Shown one piece after another: positions 1-7,683 of a stretch of DNA of 64,000 nt. The notes under the pieces are model-generated. The model worked only from the letters and a program-made list of their open reading frames with translations. It searched no databases and was not told where the DNA came from. A program made the translations under genes and the position numbers. Origin of the DNA: Virgibacillus phasianinus (GTDB lineage Bacteria; Bacillota; Bacilli; Bacillales; Amphibacillaceae); assembly GCF_002216775.1 (NCBI RefSeq), contig NZ_CP022315.1, positions 1,798,001 to 1,862,000 on the forward strand. Direction: 5' to 3'. Numbering within the stretch: position 1 is the first letter of the stretch; each line of letters opens with the position of its first letter.

Positions 1-69
1 AGTTTTTTGGATTCAATTACGGGGAAAGAATATAGAAAGTGACTAAAAGAAACCATGGGAGGTGACACG

Positions 70-216
70 ATGCTTTGGACCATCTTGATAGTTTTATTGA
101 TTTTATGGGTACTGGGATTCTCCTTTCACATACTCGGTGGGTTGATTCATATTTTGCTAGTTATTGCAGCAATTTTACTGGTGATTAAAGTAATTCAATC
201 CATAGCAAAAGGTTAA
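70..216 (+). CDS. lmo0937-type small membrane protein
   Basis: This 48-residue protein begins MLWTILIVLLILWVLGF and is almost entirely hydrophobic. Two membrane-spanning stretches (about residues 2-18 and 25-42) flank a Gly-Gly-Leu-Ile-His turn, and the chain ends in a short basic tail. The layout matches the small 'lmo0937 family' membrane proteins common in Firmicutes, whose function is not established. A GGAGGTGACACG ribosome binding site sits directly before the ATG. The gene is too short for most ORF callers but has a clear start, stop and composition. No operon partner is visible; the next gene lies 134 bases downstream in the same direction. Confidence 0.75.
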   Translation: MLWTILIVLLILWVLGFSFHILGGLIHILLVIAAILLVIKVIQSIAKG

Positions 217-350
217 TCTCAGAGGTTGCACTCTGGTGGAATAATAGAACGAGTGGATTCTTAAAAAAACGCAGACAGGGTACTTTATCTATGTAATTGT
301 GTCGTTAACGTATTTACATGGCAGATTATATCAAAATGGAGGTGAGGTAG

Positions 351-1523
351 TTGGCAGAAATAATACTCGGGTTAGTCCCATCGCCCGATACCCCGGAGAA
401 GTTAGCAGATAACTTTATGGAACAATTATCTGATCTCTTAGCCGAAAAGGTTTCAAATCAAGTGGATTGGTCATTAAGGGTTAAAACGGATGTGTTAATT
501 GGCGCAGCTGAAGACGCCAAAGAATTATTGGATGAAACAGCCGATTTGAAAGAAAAGGAAGGATGGGATATGGCAATATGCCTGACCGACCTCCCGTTAT
601 TTGATGGTAAGGATTTAGTGTTGGCGGATGGCGATTTCGAACGTGGAGTTGGACAATTATCCATTCCGGCGTTCGGATCCCTGCCAATAAATCGCCGGGT
701 AAAGAAAGTACTCATCCAGGTTGTAAAGGAAATATACGATCATAAGTTCAATATGTCTTGTAAGGAAACAGATTCCACAACACAATATGGTATGTCAGAT
801 AATAAAAAAGCCAATGTATCGAAACAATTTTTCCTATCATTTATTCGGAGGAACCATTCCACTCCCATCGGGAAACAGATGGACTTACACCTGATGATTC
901 GTCCTCGTTTTCATGCGAAATTGCGGGTACTATCGGGAATGACAATCGCCAATCGGCCGCAAAGTATTATTCCATCCTTTAAGCCAGTGGTGGCTGTCGC
1001 CTTTGCCACAGGAGCATATGGACTGATATTTCCCACCCTGTGGAAGTTAAGCGGTGCATTTGAGAACTGGCGTTTTTTCGGGCTAATGATTGGCGCAATT
1101 TCGAGTATCGTTATTTGGATTATCGTTTCACATAACTTATGGGAAAAGTCGACGGAACATAATGAAAAGCATATAAGAAAGTTATATAACCGTACAACTG
1201 TAGCTACATTAGTTGTAGCTGTACTATGTTATTATGGAGCGTTATTCTTTTTATTTCTATTGACGGTGTTATTGTTTGTACCGCCTGATCTATTTCATTC
1301 ACTAGCACAGTTGAAAGATCCGATTGATTTCTGGAATTATGCCAAGCTTGCATGGCTTGCCACTTCGATCGCGACATTCGCAGGCTCCATTGGTGTTGGG
1401 CTAGAAAATGACGAAAAGGTCCGAAACATTATGTATGGTTATCGGCAGGCCAATCGTTCTAAGAAATATCAACGTGAAGAACAGGAAAAAAATCAATATG
1501 AGAATAAGAATGCTGAAGGTTAG
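351..1523 (+). CDS. uncharacterised four-helix membrane protein
   Basis: This is a 390-residue protein of unknown function, starting at TTG behind GGAGGTGAGG. The soluble N-terminal part (residues 1-205) is rich in Asp/Glu and contains PLFDGKDLVLADGDFE. The C-terminal half carries four predicted membrane helices, near residues 206-230, 242-262, 285-312 and 330-352, and ends in a charged tail. I recognise no catalytic motif. A truncated relative lies at 4101-4262: its TYANRPWRIILALKSVVAVA matches TIANRPQSIIPSFKPVVAVA here, so this family has been duplicated and partly lost locally. A strong hairpin terminator follows directly, so it is probably transcribed alone. I infer a membrane location and nothing further. 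Confidence 0.7.
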   Translation: MAEIILGLVPSPDTPEKLADNFMEQLSDLLAEKVSNQVDWSLRVKTDVLIGAAEDAKELLDETADLKEKEGWDMAICLTDLPLFDGKDLVLADGDFERGVGQLSIPAFGSLPINRRVKKVLIQVVKEIYDHKFNMSCKETDSTTQYGMSDNKKANVSKQFFLSFIRRNHSTPIGKQMDLHLMIRPRFHAKLRVLSGMTIANRPQSIIPSFKPVVAVAFATGAYGLIFPTLWKLSGAFENWRFFGLMIGAISSIVIWIIVSHNLWEKSTEHNEKHIRKLYNRTTVATLVVAVLCYYGALFFLFLLTVLLFVPPDLFHSLAQLKDPIDFWNYAKLAWLATSIATFAGSIGVGLENDEKVRNIMYGYRQANRSKKYQREEQEKNQYENKNAEG

Positions 1524-1557
1524 CTACTTCAAAGGATAATATTATTTACTAATAGAA

Positions 1558-1591
1558 TAGAAGGGTCCTATGCTAACGTAGGACCCTTCTT
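1558..1591 (+). terminator. rho-independent terminator after the membrane protein gene
   Basis: The arms AGAAGGGTCCTA and TAGGACCCTTCT pair perfectly around a short loop, 35 bases after the stop codon. The arms are symmetric, so it could also act on the other strand. Confidence 0.8.
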
Positions 1592-1631
1592 AACTCATCT
1601 TATTATCTTTGGGAAGGGAGTTAGGAACAAC

Positions 1632-1757
1632 ATGAAAGAACTATCAGATAAGGTATTAGTAGAGACCTTAGCTGAGGCAAAAGCATTAAACTTGGACTCG
1701 GAGTTTATTTCAATAGTTGAAAACGAATTGAAAAGACGCAGAATAGTGGGGACGTAG
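1632..1757 (+). CDS. sda: sporulation checkpoint inhibitor Sda
   Basis: The 41-residue product (MKELSDKVLVETLAEAKALN, then LDSEFISIVENELKRRRI) matches the Sda helical hairpin. B. subtilis Sda has the same LSDELLIE and FIELIENEIKRR segments. In that organism Sda binds the KinA dimerisation/phosphotransfer domain and blocks the sporulation phosphorelay when replication is perturbed. An AAGGGAG ribosome binding site lies nine to ten bases before the ATG. The last residues (VGT) and the TAG stop are supplied by a short palindromic repeat that begins inside the gene, so the native C-terminal tail has probably been replaced. The core hairpin is complete, so the protein is likely functional. Confidence 0.85.
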   Translation: MKELSDKVLVETLAEAKALNLDSEFISIVENELKRRRIVGT

Positions 1758-1925
1758 GGACAGGTTCCTTGTCCCGCTCCGGCCCGAAAGACAATTTAAT
1801 AAAAAACCAGGTATTCGAAGACGATCGAAAGGGTTTCTGCTGACGCAGAAACCCTTTTTAAACTTGGCTTTTTGTTAAGCCTAGTACTTGAAGTTGGGAG
1901 AGAAGTGGTTCAACTGGGAGATAAC
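1746..1925 (+). repeat. composite dispersed repeat, copy 1
   Basis: The unit has three parts in order. First is a palindromic GGGACAGGTTCCTTGTCCC element. Next comes an AATTTAATAAAAA.CCAGGTATT stretch leading into a strong hairpin (GAAAGGGTTTCTGC / GCAGAAACCCTTT, 1828-1859). Last is a tail containing CTAGTACTTGAA.TTGGGAGAGAAG. Copies 2 and 3 (from 2193 and from 4262) keep the same order. The hairpin ends in a T-run and may terminate sda transcription. Confidence 0.8.
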
Positions 1926-1927
1926 TA

Positions 1928-2161
1928 CTATTGGTTATTCAATGCTCGAACTTCTTCCTGCTCAAGATCTGTCACTCTAGCAATTACATCAGAAGATAAT
2001 CCTTCCCTAAGCAGTTCAGTAGCAATTTTTCTTTTCTCTTCTTTTTTTGTTTTTTCTTCCCAGGAGATAGGTTGATTTAGTATTTCATCTTTATCATCTG
2101 CATATTTAACATCTTCCATCATATTTCCTCCTCTTGTTCGTCTAATTAAAAAGAATACCAT
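1928..2161 (-). pseudogene. C-terminal fragment of an Rpn-type recombination nuclease
   Basis: The 77-residue reading frame contains DEILNQPISWEEKTKKEEKR followed by ATELLREGLSSDVIARVTDLEQEEV. These match the C-terminal tail of the neighbouring nuclease remnant (DEILKLPISWEEK, then LDMLREGLPIDVIARITELD). In this family (PD-(D/E)XK, COG5464, sometimes called Rpn or 'putative transposase') the tail follows the nuclease domain. No nuclease motif is present here, so this is the end of a lost second copy. It lies between two composite repeats. Confidence 0.75.
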
Positions 2162-2192
2162 ATAATTTTATTACGAACAAATGATCTAAAAA

Positions 2193-2400
2193 GGACGAGG
2201 GGACAGGTTCCTTGTCCCGCATTTTACTTCGGGAGCGAAACAAAGAACCTGTTAAAAAAACAGTTTAATAAAAATACAGGTATTAAAAGACTAAGGAAAG
2301 GGTTTCTGCTGCCGCAGAAACCCTTTCCTTAACTTGGCCCTTTATTAACTCTAGTACTTGAACTTGGGAGAGAAGTTGCTCAACTCGGGAAAGGCACACT
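2193..2400 (+). repeat. composite dispersed repeat, copy 2
   Basis: Same order as copy 1: GGGGACAGGTTCCTTGTCCCGC at 2199-2220, an AGTTTAATAAAAATACAGGTATT stretch, the hairpin GGAAAGGGTTTCTGC / GCAGAAACCCTTTCC at about 2296-2331, then CTCTAGTACTTGAACTTGGG and two 21-bp-spaced CTYGGGA motifs. It lies between the two nuclease remnants. Confidence 0.8.
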
Positions 2401-2408
2401 AACACATG

Positions 2409-3273
2409 CTATTGTTTCTTTAAAGCTCCAATTTCTTTCGTATCCAGTTCCGTAATCCTTGCAATAACGTCAATGGGCAAGCCTTCTCTGAGCATGTCTA
2501 AGGCAATTTTCTTTCTTTCATCCATTCTTCCTTTTTCAATTCCCTTTTCTTCCCAAGAAATAGGCAGTTTCAATATCTCATCTTTTTCATCCACACGTTT
2601 AATCTCCTCCATCAACCTTTCCTCCTCCTGTTCATCTAATTTCAAATAGCTTTCAAAAAAGCCAAAGATTAACCTTGTCTTAGCGGGATTTATATCGACT
2701 TTTGTCATTATACGTAAAAATTCTTTTCTGACCTGTACTCTTTCTTCATCAGTATACCCCATTTTACTTAGTAATGCTGCTGCAACGGGATTATTTGAAC
2801 TAATGTACTTTCTCCAGTTTTCTTTTTTTAACTCCAGCATCAGAAAGTTAAAAGTTAGTACATGAAAGAAAGGAAATTCAATGTTTTTCATCGTAACTAA
2901 AAACCGCAATTGGTAGGATAGGCTTCCTATATTTATTGTACAAAAGGCTAAAATATTCATACATCCGTTCATGAAAATTAGTTTGACCATAACTCTGTGG
3001 TTCAACATGAATAATTAGCAGTGTATCTGTTTCCTTTAGCTTAGTTTCAATGACTATATCTGCTTTTCGACTTTTCCCTTTTAGAAGATCGGTAAACATT
3101 TCATCTGGAAGGGGATTGGAAGACGTGAAGTCGATATGGTGATGGACATCAGGAAAAAATACCTCTAAAAACTCTTCGAAAAATGTGTGGATTAATTCCT
3201 TAAACAATTGATCATGTGGCAAGTACTGGGTGGTGTGTTCACGTACTAATGTCATTGGTGACATTTTCAACAC
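2409..3273 (-). pseudogene. Rpn family recombination-promoting nuclease, frameshifted
   Basis: Two overlapping minus-strand frames together make one PD-(D/E)XK family 'Rpn/putative transposase'. The N-terminal part (3273 down to 2878) carries HDQLFKELIHTFFEEFLEVF, ADIVIETKL and the nuclease-like IIHVEPQSY segment, and ends abruptly after VFSYDEKH. The C-terminal part continues in another frame from about 2890 with IEFPFFHVLTFNFLMLELKK and runs to the charged tail. The residues that normally join these parts appear missing, so a small deletion together with a frameshift near 2880-2890 is the likely lesion. Intact relatives are about 290 residues and promote recA-independent recombination in E. 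coli. This copy should be inactive unless the frameshift is a sequencing error. Confidence 0.75.
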
Positions 3274-3456
3274 GTCCTTTGCAGGTATTATAGAGGAAGT
3301 CGCTGAGGTGTGAATCTATTTTAATAATACCATAGTATCGGTATGCGAACGAATGTTTTGTGTTTTTTCTGCGCTAGCAGAAAGCTTCTCGATAATGGTG
3401 TAAAACCAAAGGGAAAAGGGAGGATTAAGCCCCACCCTTCAAGCTCAACAGGAATT

Positions 3457-4008
3457 TTATTGAAATCCACCATCTTTGAAAGAATCATAAATAATAATTC
3501 CATCCGATACTAATAGTAATACTTTGTCTGAATTGACAGGGTTCATTACTGCCACCCCATATCCTTTACCTAGTACTTTCGTTACTGATTCTGACATGCT
3601 TGCCATACTGGATGCCATTTCATTCCAATCATCAAAGCTTTTCTTTCCTTGAATCATCAAATCCAATTCTATTATAAATTCAGAATCAGTCGGTGTGAGT
3701 TTGTATATTTTGCTTTCTTCGTCAAAACTGACGGTCATGGTTTCTGCAAAGGTATCCTCCAGTAATCCCGTAACCGTCTTTTCCAACGAAGCTACATCTT
3801 CGTCCGCTGTTACCACTTCTTCTTCCGTTTCCGATTGAACATCACCCGTTGATTCATCTTTTTGTTCTGATTGAATATCACTCGTTGATTCTTCTTGTTC
3901 CGGTTGAGCATCACCAGTTGTTGCCTCCTTACTGTTGTCTTCAGAACAAGCACCTAACATAATACCAATAGCCAATAAAACACCTGACACACAAAATAGT
4001 TTTTTCAT
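3457..4008 (-). CDS. secreted lipoprotein of unknown function
   Basis: The 183-residue protein starts MKKLFCVSGVLLAIGIMLGA with a lipobox (LGAC, Cys21), so it should be lipidated and held on the outer face of the membrane. Residues 22-75 are a low-complexity acidic linker with three degenerate repeats of the type EQ.ESTSDIQSEQKDESTGD. Residues 80-183 form a compact domain with TVSFDEESKIYKLTPTDSEF and GKGYGVAVMNPVNSDKVLLL. That domain resembles small globular domains of many Bacillus lipoproteins, but I cannot name a family. It is monocistronic, with composite repeats on both sides. Confidence 0.7.
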   Translation of the reverse strand: MKKLFCVSGVLLAIGIMLGACSEDNSKEATTGDAQPEQEESTSDIQSEQKDESTGDVQSETEEEVVTADEDVASLEKTVTGLLEDTFAETMTVSFDEESKIYKLTPTDSEFIIELDLMIQGKKSFDDWNEMASSMASMSESVTKVLGKGYGVAVMNPVNSDKVLLLVSDGIIIYDSFKDGGFQ

Positions 4009-4100
4009 AGCTTACCATCCTTCGTTTTAAATTTTCCTAAACCAGTTAAATATTGTGGTAATCTATTACAATCAAAAAGGTGAATACTTAGGACTTTCTA

Positions 4101-4331
4101 ATGACATACGCCAATCGTCCGTGGAGAATAATTCTGGCTTTAAAAAGCGTTGTAGCTGTAGCTGTAGCTGTTGCGACAGATGCTTATGGGTTGGTGTTCA
4201 CGACACTATGGAGTAATAGAGTATCTTATGGATATTTGCGGTTTATGGTGCTTATGGCTGACGGGGGACATGGGGACAGGTTCCTTGACCCGCTCTTGTA
4301 CATAAAACGTGGAATAAAGATCTTGCTGTAA
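4101..4331 (+). pseudogene. fragment of a paralogue of the 390-residue membrane protein
   Basis: Residues 1-50 (TYANRPWRIILALKSVVAVA, then TDAYGLVFTTLW) match the start of the membrane region of the protein at 351-1523. The frame then runs straight into the palindromic repeat at 4262, which encodes GGHGDRFLDPLL, and stops soon afterwards. Neither the soluble N-terminal half nor the remaining helices are present. A duplicated gene has therefore been cut down to about 160 bases, and one breakpoint coincides with a repeat. Confidence 0.65.
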
Positions 4332-4440
4332 AAAACTAATTTAATAAAAATCCGGTTATTAAAAACATCAAAAGGGTTTCTGCGCTAGCAGAAACCCTTT
4401 CTTCACTTACAACCGGCTCTATTATTAACTTTAGTGTTCA
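4262..4440 (+). repeat. composite dispersed repeat, copy 3
   Basis: The palindromic element (GGGGACAGGTTCCTTGACCCGC, slightly degraded) is followed by AATTTAATAAAAATCCGGTTATT and the hairpin AAAGGGTTTCTGC / GCAGAAACCCTTT (about 4372-4402), then a tail with TATTATTAACTTTAG. Same arrangement as the copies from 1746 and 2193. Confidence 0.75.
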
Positions 4441-4457
4441 TAAGATAGGCAAGTGCC

Positions 4458-4594
4458 CATAAACGGGAGACAGCCTACACAACCCGGGAGAAAATCCCAC
4501 TCACTTGGGAGAGAACCCCACCCACTCAGGCCACAGCATACCATACTCGGGAGACAACTGCCTCAACTCGGGCCACACCACCCCAAACTGAGGA
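4458..4594. repeat. degenerate 21-bp tandem array
   Basis: The motif CTCGGGAGA (variants CCCGGGAGA, CTTGGGAGA, CTCAGGCCA, CTCGGGCCA) recurs with its GGG at about 4465, 4486, 4507, 4528, 4549, 4570 and 4590, a period of 21 bases. Similar two-unit stretches follow the hairpins of composite repeats 1 and 2. A further stretch resembling the array (CCCGGCCATCCCCGGGCACC) lies on the far side of the adjoining MITE at about 4815-4845. The array contains no gene. Confidence 0.65.
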
Positions 4595-4804
4595 CACTGA
4601 AAAAGGTAAATGTAGTACAAAATAGATAGATCTATCACCGCATCTTAAATATACTGCGCTTTCCGCGGGCGAGTGCCGAGCCTCCTCGGACTGCCGTCCT
4701 CCGGGGTCTCGCCGATCTCTCACTTCCCGCAGGAGTCTCCGTATATTCAAGATGCTAGGTAAAGGTGAAAAGCTAAATTTGTAAAATCCACCACTTTTTC
4801 AGTG
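4595..4804 (-). mobile_element. 210-bp MITE with CACTGAAAAAG ends, copy A
   Basis: The ends form an inverted repeat, CACTGAAAAAGG at the left and CCACTTTTTCAGTG at the right. A second, inner inverted repeat is GCATCTTAAATATA / TATATTCAAGATGC. Between them lies a GC-rich core with GGAGACTCCTGCGGGAAGTG on the minus strand. There is no transposase. Three more copies lie at 7684, 48280 and 61973. The core can be read as an ORF beginning MNIRRLLREVRDRRDPGGRQ, but this is an artefact of the repeat. Confidence 0.85.
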
Positions 4805-4851
4805 GCCTTCCCCAAACCCGGCCATCCCCGGGCACCCCCACAACCCCACAT

Positions 4852-4881
4852 AAAAAAACCCCCCGCCGTAACGACGAGGAG
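4852..4881 (-). terminator. terminator of the LysM-NlpC/P60 gene
   Basis: Twelve bases beyond the stop codon on the minus strand, CCTCGTCG and CGGCGGGG can pair around GTTA, followed by a run of seven T. Confidence 0.65.
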
Positions 4882-4892
4882 CTTCCCAAAAA

Positions 4893-5918
4893 TTAATAAA
4901 ACCGTTTATAACTATCGAAATGTTTACCCCAATAATACTTACCATGCACTGGGCTAATTTCAACACCGCTTGATCCGGCGTGAATGAACTCACCATTGCC
5001 AAGGTAGATTCCCATGTGAGAGATCCCAGCCTTGTAGGTATTTTCAAAGAATACTAGATCGCCAACTTGTGGATTGTTCACGTAGTAAGAGCGGTTGAAA
5101 TAACCGGCGCTTGATGTACGTGAAATATCCATGCCAGCTTTCTCATACACATATTTGATGAAGCCACTGCAGTCGAATCCGGCTGGTGTGGTGCCGCCCC
5201 ATTGGTAGTCGACGCCTAACATGCTTTTTGCGATGCTGACAACTTTGCTCGCGCTATAGTCAACGTCAGCGCTAGGCGTTTCAACAGAGCCAGTGCTGCC
5301 GCCAGAGCTAGTACCCTTCGAACCAATGTTCAACTTCTGTCCAACAATAATTAAATCAGACGACAAGTTATTCCACTTCTTCAAAGCAGATACGGTTACA
5401 TCGTGGCTGTAGGCAATTCCGCTCAATGTATCGCCAGAACGCACCGTATAGACAGAAGCTGATGCAACATCCTTCTCCGGCTCAGGCGCTGGTGTGTTTT
5501 CCACCTTGCCACTCTTCGAAACAACAAATTTATCGCCAGGATAAATCAAGTATGTATCTAAATTGTTCCAGTCCATTAAGTTTGATAAAGAAATGTCATA
5601 TTTTGCAGCGATACCACTTAGTGTGTCGCCGCGTTTCACTGTATATGTAGTAGATGTGTTAGCAGATGGTTTTGATTCAACTTTTCCGCTGTTGCTAGAT
5701 TTAGAAGTTTCGATGATTTGGTTTGGAAAAATGAGATCACTAGATAAATCGTTAATAGATTTCAACTGTGAAACACTGGTGTTATATTTCTGTGCTATGC
5801 CCCATAGTGAGTCACCGCTCTGAACTTTGTACGATGCTGCCTCCGCTTGCGTTGCGGCAAAGGTTGAAGCTATTACTGCACTTGCTGTTACCGACATAAT
5901 AATTTTCTTATTTGCCAA
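4893..5918 (-). CDS. LysM-NlpC/P60 cell-wall endopeptidase, LytE-like
   Basis: The 341-residue secreted protein has a signal peptide ending near TQAEAA. Three LysM modules follow (SYKVQSGDSLWGIAQKYNTS, TYTVKRGDTLSGIAAKYDIS, VYTVRSGDTLSGIAYSHDVT; about residues 28-70, 90-133 and 155-198) joined by Ser/Pro-rich linkers. The C-terminal NlpC/P60 domain (about 225-341) shows the catalytic Cys in FDCSGFIKYVY and the His in ISHMGIYLGNGEFIHAG. This matches B. subtilis LytE (three LysM plus NlpC/P60), a D,L-endopeptidase needed for cell elongation. I place the start at TTG 5918, ten bases after GAGAGGGG; an upstream ATG would lie before the ribosome binding site. A WalR-type box lies about 110 bases upstream, matching the known control of lytE by WalRK. 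Confidence 0.9.
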   Translation of the reverse strand: MANKKIIMSVTASAVIASTFAATQAEAASYKVQSGDSLWGIAQKYNTSVSQLKSINDLSSDLIFPNQIIETSKSSNSGKVESKPSANTSTTYTVKRGDTLSGIAAKYDISLSNLMDWNNLDTYLIYPGDKFVVSKSGKVENTPAPEPEKDVASASVYTVRSGDTLSGIAYSHDVTVSALKKWNNLSSDLIIVGQKLNIGSKGTSSGGSTGSVETPSADVDYSASKVVSIAKSMLGVDYQWGGTTPAGFDCSGFIKYVYEKAGMDISRTSSAGYFNRSYYVNNPQVGDLVFFENTYKAGISHMGIYLGNGEFIHAGSSGVEISPVHGKYYWGKHFDSYKRFY

Positions 5919-6026
5919 TTTACTATTTCCCCTCTCACAATTCAATGTTACAAATTTCTACCATTATAGCATTAGTTTGGTAGATTTGTGGCAAATGTTA
6001 CAAATATTATGCAATAGTTACCAACT

Positions 6027-6043
6027 TGTAATATAACTGTAAT
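6027..6043 (+). promoter_or_regulatory. candidate WalR box
   Basis: TGTAAT-ATAAC-TGTAAT fits exactly the published WalR direct-repeat consensus TGTWAH-N5-TGTWAH. It sits between the divergent wall hydrolase and exopolysaccharide genes. Confidence 0.55.
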
Positions 6044-6111
6044 AGTACAACCCCTAAATCGACAATTTCATAAAATTTTTTCAAAAAAATAGAATCGGAC
6101 GGTCATAAATA

Positions 6112-6120
6112 TGTTATAAT
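6112..6120 (+). promoter_or_regulatory. extended -10 promoter of the polysaccharide operon
   Basis: TGTTATAAT is a perfect extended -10 element (TGnTATAAT), 66 bases before the first start codon. The -35 region is poor, as is usual for extended -10 promoters. Confidence 0.6.
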
Positions 6121-6185
6121 TTCGTTTGTGATTGTCGAAGAATGGTAGAATAGAAGAAATATACCTGATTATTGGAGGTTCACAA

Positions 6186-6947
6186 ATGGAAGAAACGATA
6201 TCCCTCAAGGAAATTTTTGAGGTTATTAAGAAACGTCTCTTGTTGATTATTTCATTAATAGTAGGGGCTGCCTTGATTGCTGCTGTTGTCAGCTATTTTG
6301 TCCTGACGCCTACTTATCAAGCAAGTACACAGTTTATTGTAAATCAGGAGGCACAGGATCCGAAAGTTCCATATAGTACGACTGATATACAGACAAACAT
6401 CGAACTGATTAATACGTATAATGTCATTATTAAGAGTCCTGCCATATTAGAGGATGTTGTCAAGGAGCTGGATTTACCATATACGGCGGATACGCTGAAA
6501 TCGAAGCTTGCGGTTTCGAGTGCGGAGAAATCCCAGGTAGTGAATGTAACTGTTACAGATACAGATCCCGAAACGGCGGTTAAGATTGCCAATACAACGG
6601 TCGAAACCTTCCAGGAAAAAATTCCAGATATCATGAGTGTCGATAACGTCAGTATTCTTGCCAAAGCAGATCTTGCTGACAACCCAAGCCAAGTGAGTCC
6701 AAACCCGTTACTGAACATTGCAATCGCGGTTGTACTTGGGGCAATGGTTGGTGTAGGTCTAGCGTTCTTACTAGAGTACTTGGATAATACAATTCGGACC
6801 GAGGATGATATTGAAAATAAGCTCGGCTTGCCGTTATTAGGTGTGGTCACGCATATTAATGACGAGGATGTCCGGGATAGTCGTCTTCCGGAAGCGAACA
6901 GAATGAAACGGGGTGGATACAATGGCTCGCAGAAAAAAACAGTCTAA
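6186..6947 (+). CDS. Wzz-type chain-length regulator / kinase activator
   Basis: The 253-residue protein has the Wzz topology. A short cytoplasmic start (EETISLKEIFEVIKKR) leads to TM1 (about residues 17-40, LLLIISLIVGAALIAAVVSY). An extracellular domain of about 130 residues follows, then the PNPLLNIAIAVVLGAMVGVG segment as TM2 (about 173-197), preceded by the Pro-rich motif SQVSPNP. A cytoplasmic tail follows (RTEDDIENKLGLPLLGVV). Such proteins set polymer length and, in Gram-positives (YwqC, CapA, EpsA), activate the partner tyrosine kinase, here the next gene, with which it overlaps by 26 bases. The ATG follows GGAGG with good spacing; an upstream TTG frame lacks a ribosome binding site. 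Confidence 0.88.
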   Translation: MEETISLKEIFEVIKKRLLLIISLIVGAALIAAVVSYFVLTPTYQASTQFIVNQEAQDPKVPYSTTDIQTNIELINTYNVIIKSPAILEDVVKELDLPYTADTLKSKLAVSSAEKSQVVNVTVTDTDPETAVKIANTTVETFQEKIPDIMSVDNVSILAKADLADNPSQVSPNPLLNIAIAVVLGAMVGVGLAFLLEYLDNTIRTEDDIENKLGLPLLGVVTHINDEDVRDSRLPEANRMKRGGYNGSQKKTV

Positions 6948-7626
6948 AACAACAAGTAAAATCAGACACTTGATCACGAACCTTAATCCGCGTTCGCCAA
7001 TATCCGAGCAATACCGGGCAATCCGAACAAACCTGCAATTTTCATCTGTTGATCAAGAATTAAAAACAATTGTGGTTACGTCATCCGGACCAAGTGAAGG
7101 AAAGTCCATGACAGCTGCGAACCTTGCCGTTGTTTATGCACAGCAAGGAAAACGGGTACTGCTTGTTGATACCGACTTGCGCAAGCCAACGATCCATTAT
7201 ACATTCCGGCTCGATAACCTAGCGGGGTTAAGTAATATCCTTGTTGGCGAGAAGGCGCTTGAGAATGTCATCGTTTCAAGTGAGATTGATAATCTGGATC
7301 TCATTCCATGTGGCCCGATTCCGCCAAACCCGTCAGAACTATTAGCATCAAAAAAGATGCAAAGCACCATCCAGGCTGCAAGTGAAGTGTACGATATCAT
7401 CATCTTTGATACACCACCAGTGCTGGCAGTGACCGATGCGCAAATCCTAGCAAATATTTGTGATGGTTCCGTGCTGGTTATTAAAAGTAAAGATACAGAA
7501 GTAGAAGCGGCCAAAAAGGCGATCGAAACGTTAGAGCAGGCGAATGCGAGAATACTTGGAACGATATTGAATGACCGTGAGAAAAAGGCTTCTAATTATT
7601 ACTACTATTATGGAACGTCGAAATAA
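6922..7626 (+). CDS. ywqD: bacterial tyrosine kinase (BY-kinase) YwqD/EpsB type
   Basis: This 234-residue cytoplasmic BY-kinase carries Walker A (SSGPSEGKSMTAANLAV, about residue 58), Walker A' (RVLLVDTDLRKP, about 87), Walker B (YDIIIFDTPPVLAV, about 160) and a C-terminal tyrosine cluster (NYYYYYGTSK) that is the usual autophosphorylation site. An RxxR-type dimer motif is present near the start (SEQYRAIRTNLQF). These kinases work with the membrane activator encoded just upstream and phosphorylate, among others, UDP-sugar dehydrogenases. The ATG at 6922 has GGGGTGG before it, whereas the GTG at 6913 overlaps that site. The dedicated phosphatase lies about 500 bases downstream, past a terminator and a MITE. 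Confidence 0.92.
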   Translation: MARRKKQSKTTSKIRHLITNLNPRSPISEQYRAIRTNLQFSSVDQELKTIVVTSSGPSEGKSMTAANLAVVYAQQGKRVLLVDTDLRKPTIHYTFRLDNLAGLSNILVGEKALENVIVSSEIDNLDLIPCGPIPPNPSELLASKKMQSTIQAASEVYDIIIFDTPPVLAVTDAQILANICDGSVLVIKSKDTEVEAAKKAIETLEQANARILGTILNDREKKASNYYYYYGTSK

Positions 7627-7630
7627 CAGA

Positions 7631-7662
7631 AACTCCTTGTCCATTGGGCGGGGAGTTTTTTT
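7631..7662 (+). terminator. terminator after the BY-kinase gene
   Basis: AACTCC and GGAGTT pair around a GC-containing loop and are followed by a T-run, five bases after the stop codon. Confidence 0.6.
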
Positions 7663-7683
7663 CGGGGCAAATTGAACTCGAGC

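Noticed and set aside
1872-2075. 67-residue plus-strand frame over the first nuclease remnant
   Set aside because: It is antisense to a frame with clear similarity to the Rpn C-terminal tail and begins inside the repeat tail.
3321-3503. 60-residue minus-strand frame just downstream of the lipoprotein gene
   Set aside because: It overlaps the lipoprotein 3' end in another frame, has no ribosome binding site and has no recognisable motif.
4458-4594. CRISPR-like array with a 21-bp period
   Set aside because: The units are contiguous and degenerate, with no unique spacers. The period is that of a tandem repeat.
4526-4750. Reading frame beginning MNIRRLLREVRDRRDPGGRQ, also found at 7531-7839, 48239-48520 and 62027-62254
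   Set aside because: It lies wholly inside the four MITE copies and appears only because the repeat core is GC-rich and open. There is no ribosome binding site, and the frame differs at its ends in every copy.
6344-6922. 192-residue minus-strand frame opposite the Wzz gene
   Set aside because: It is the antisense shadow of a well-supported gene and has no family features or ribosome binding site.
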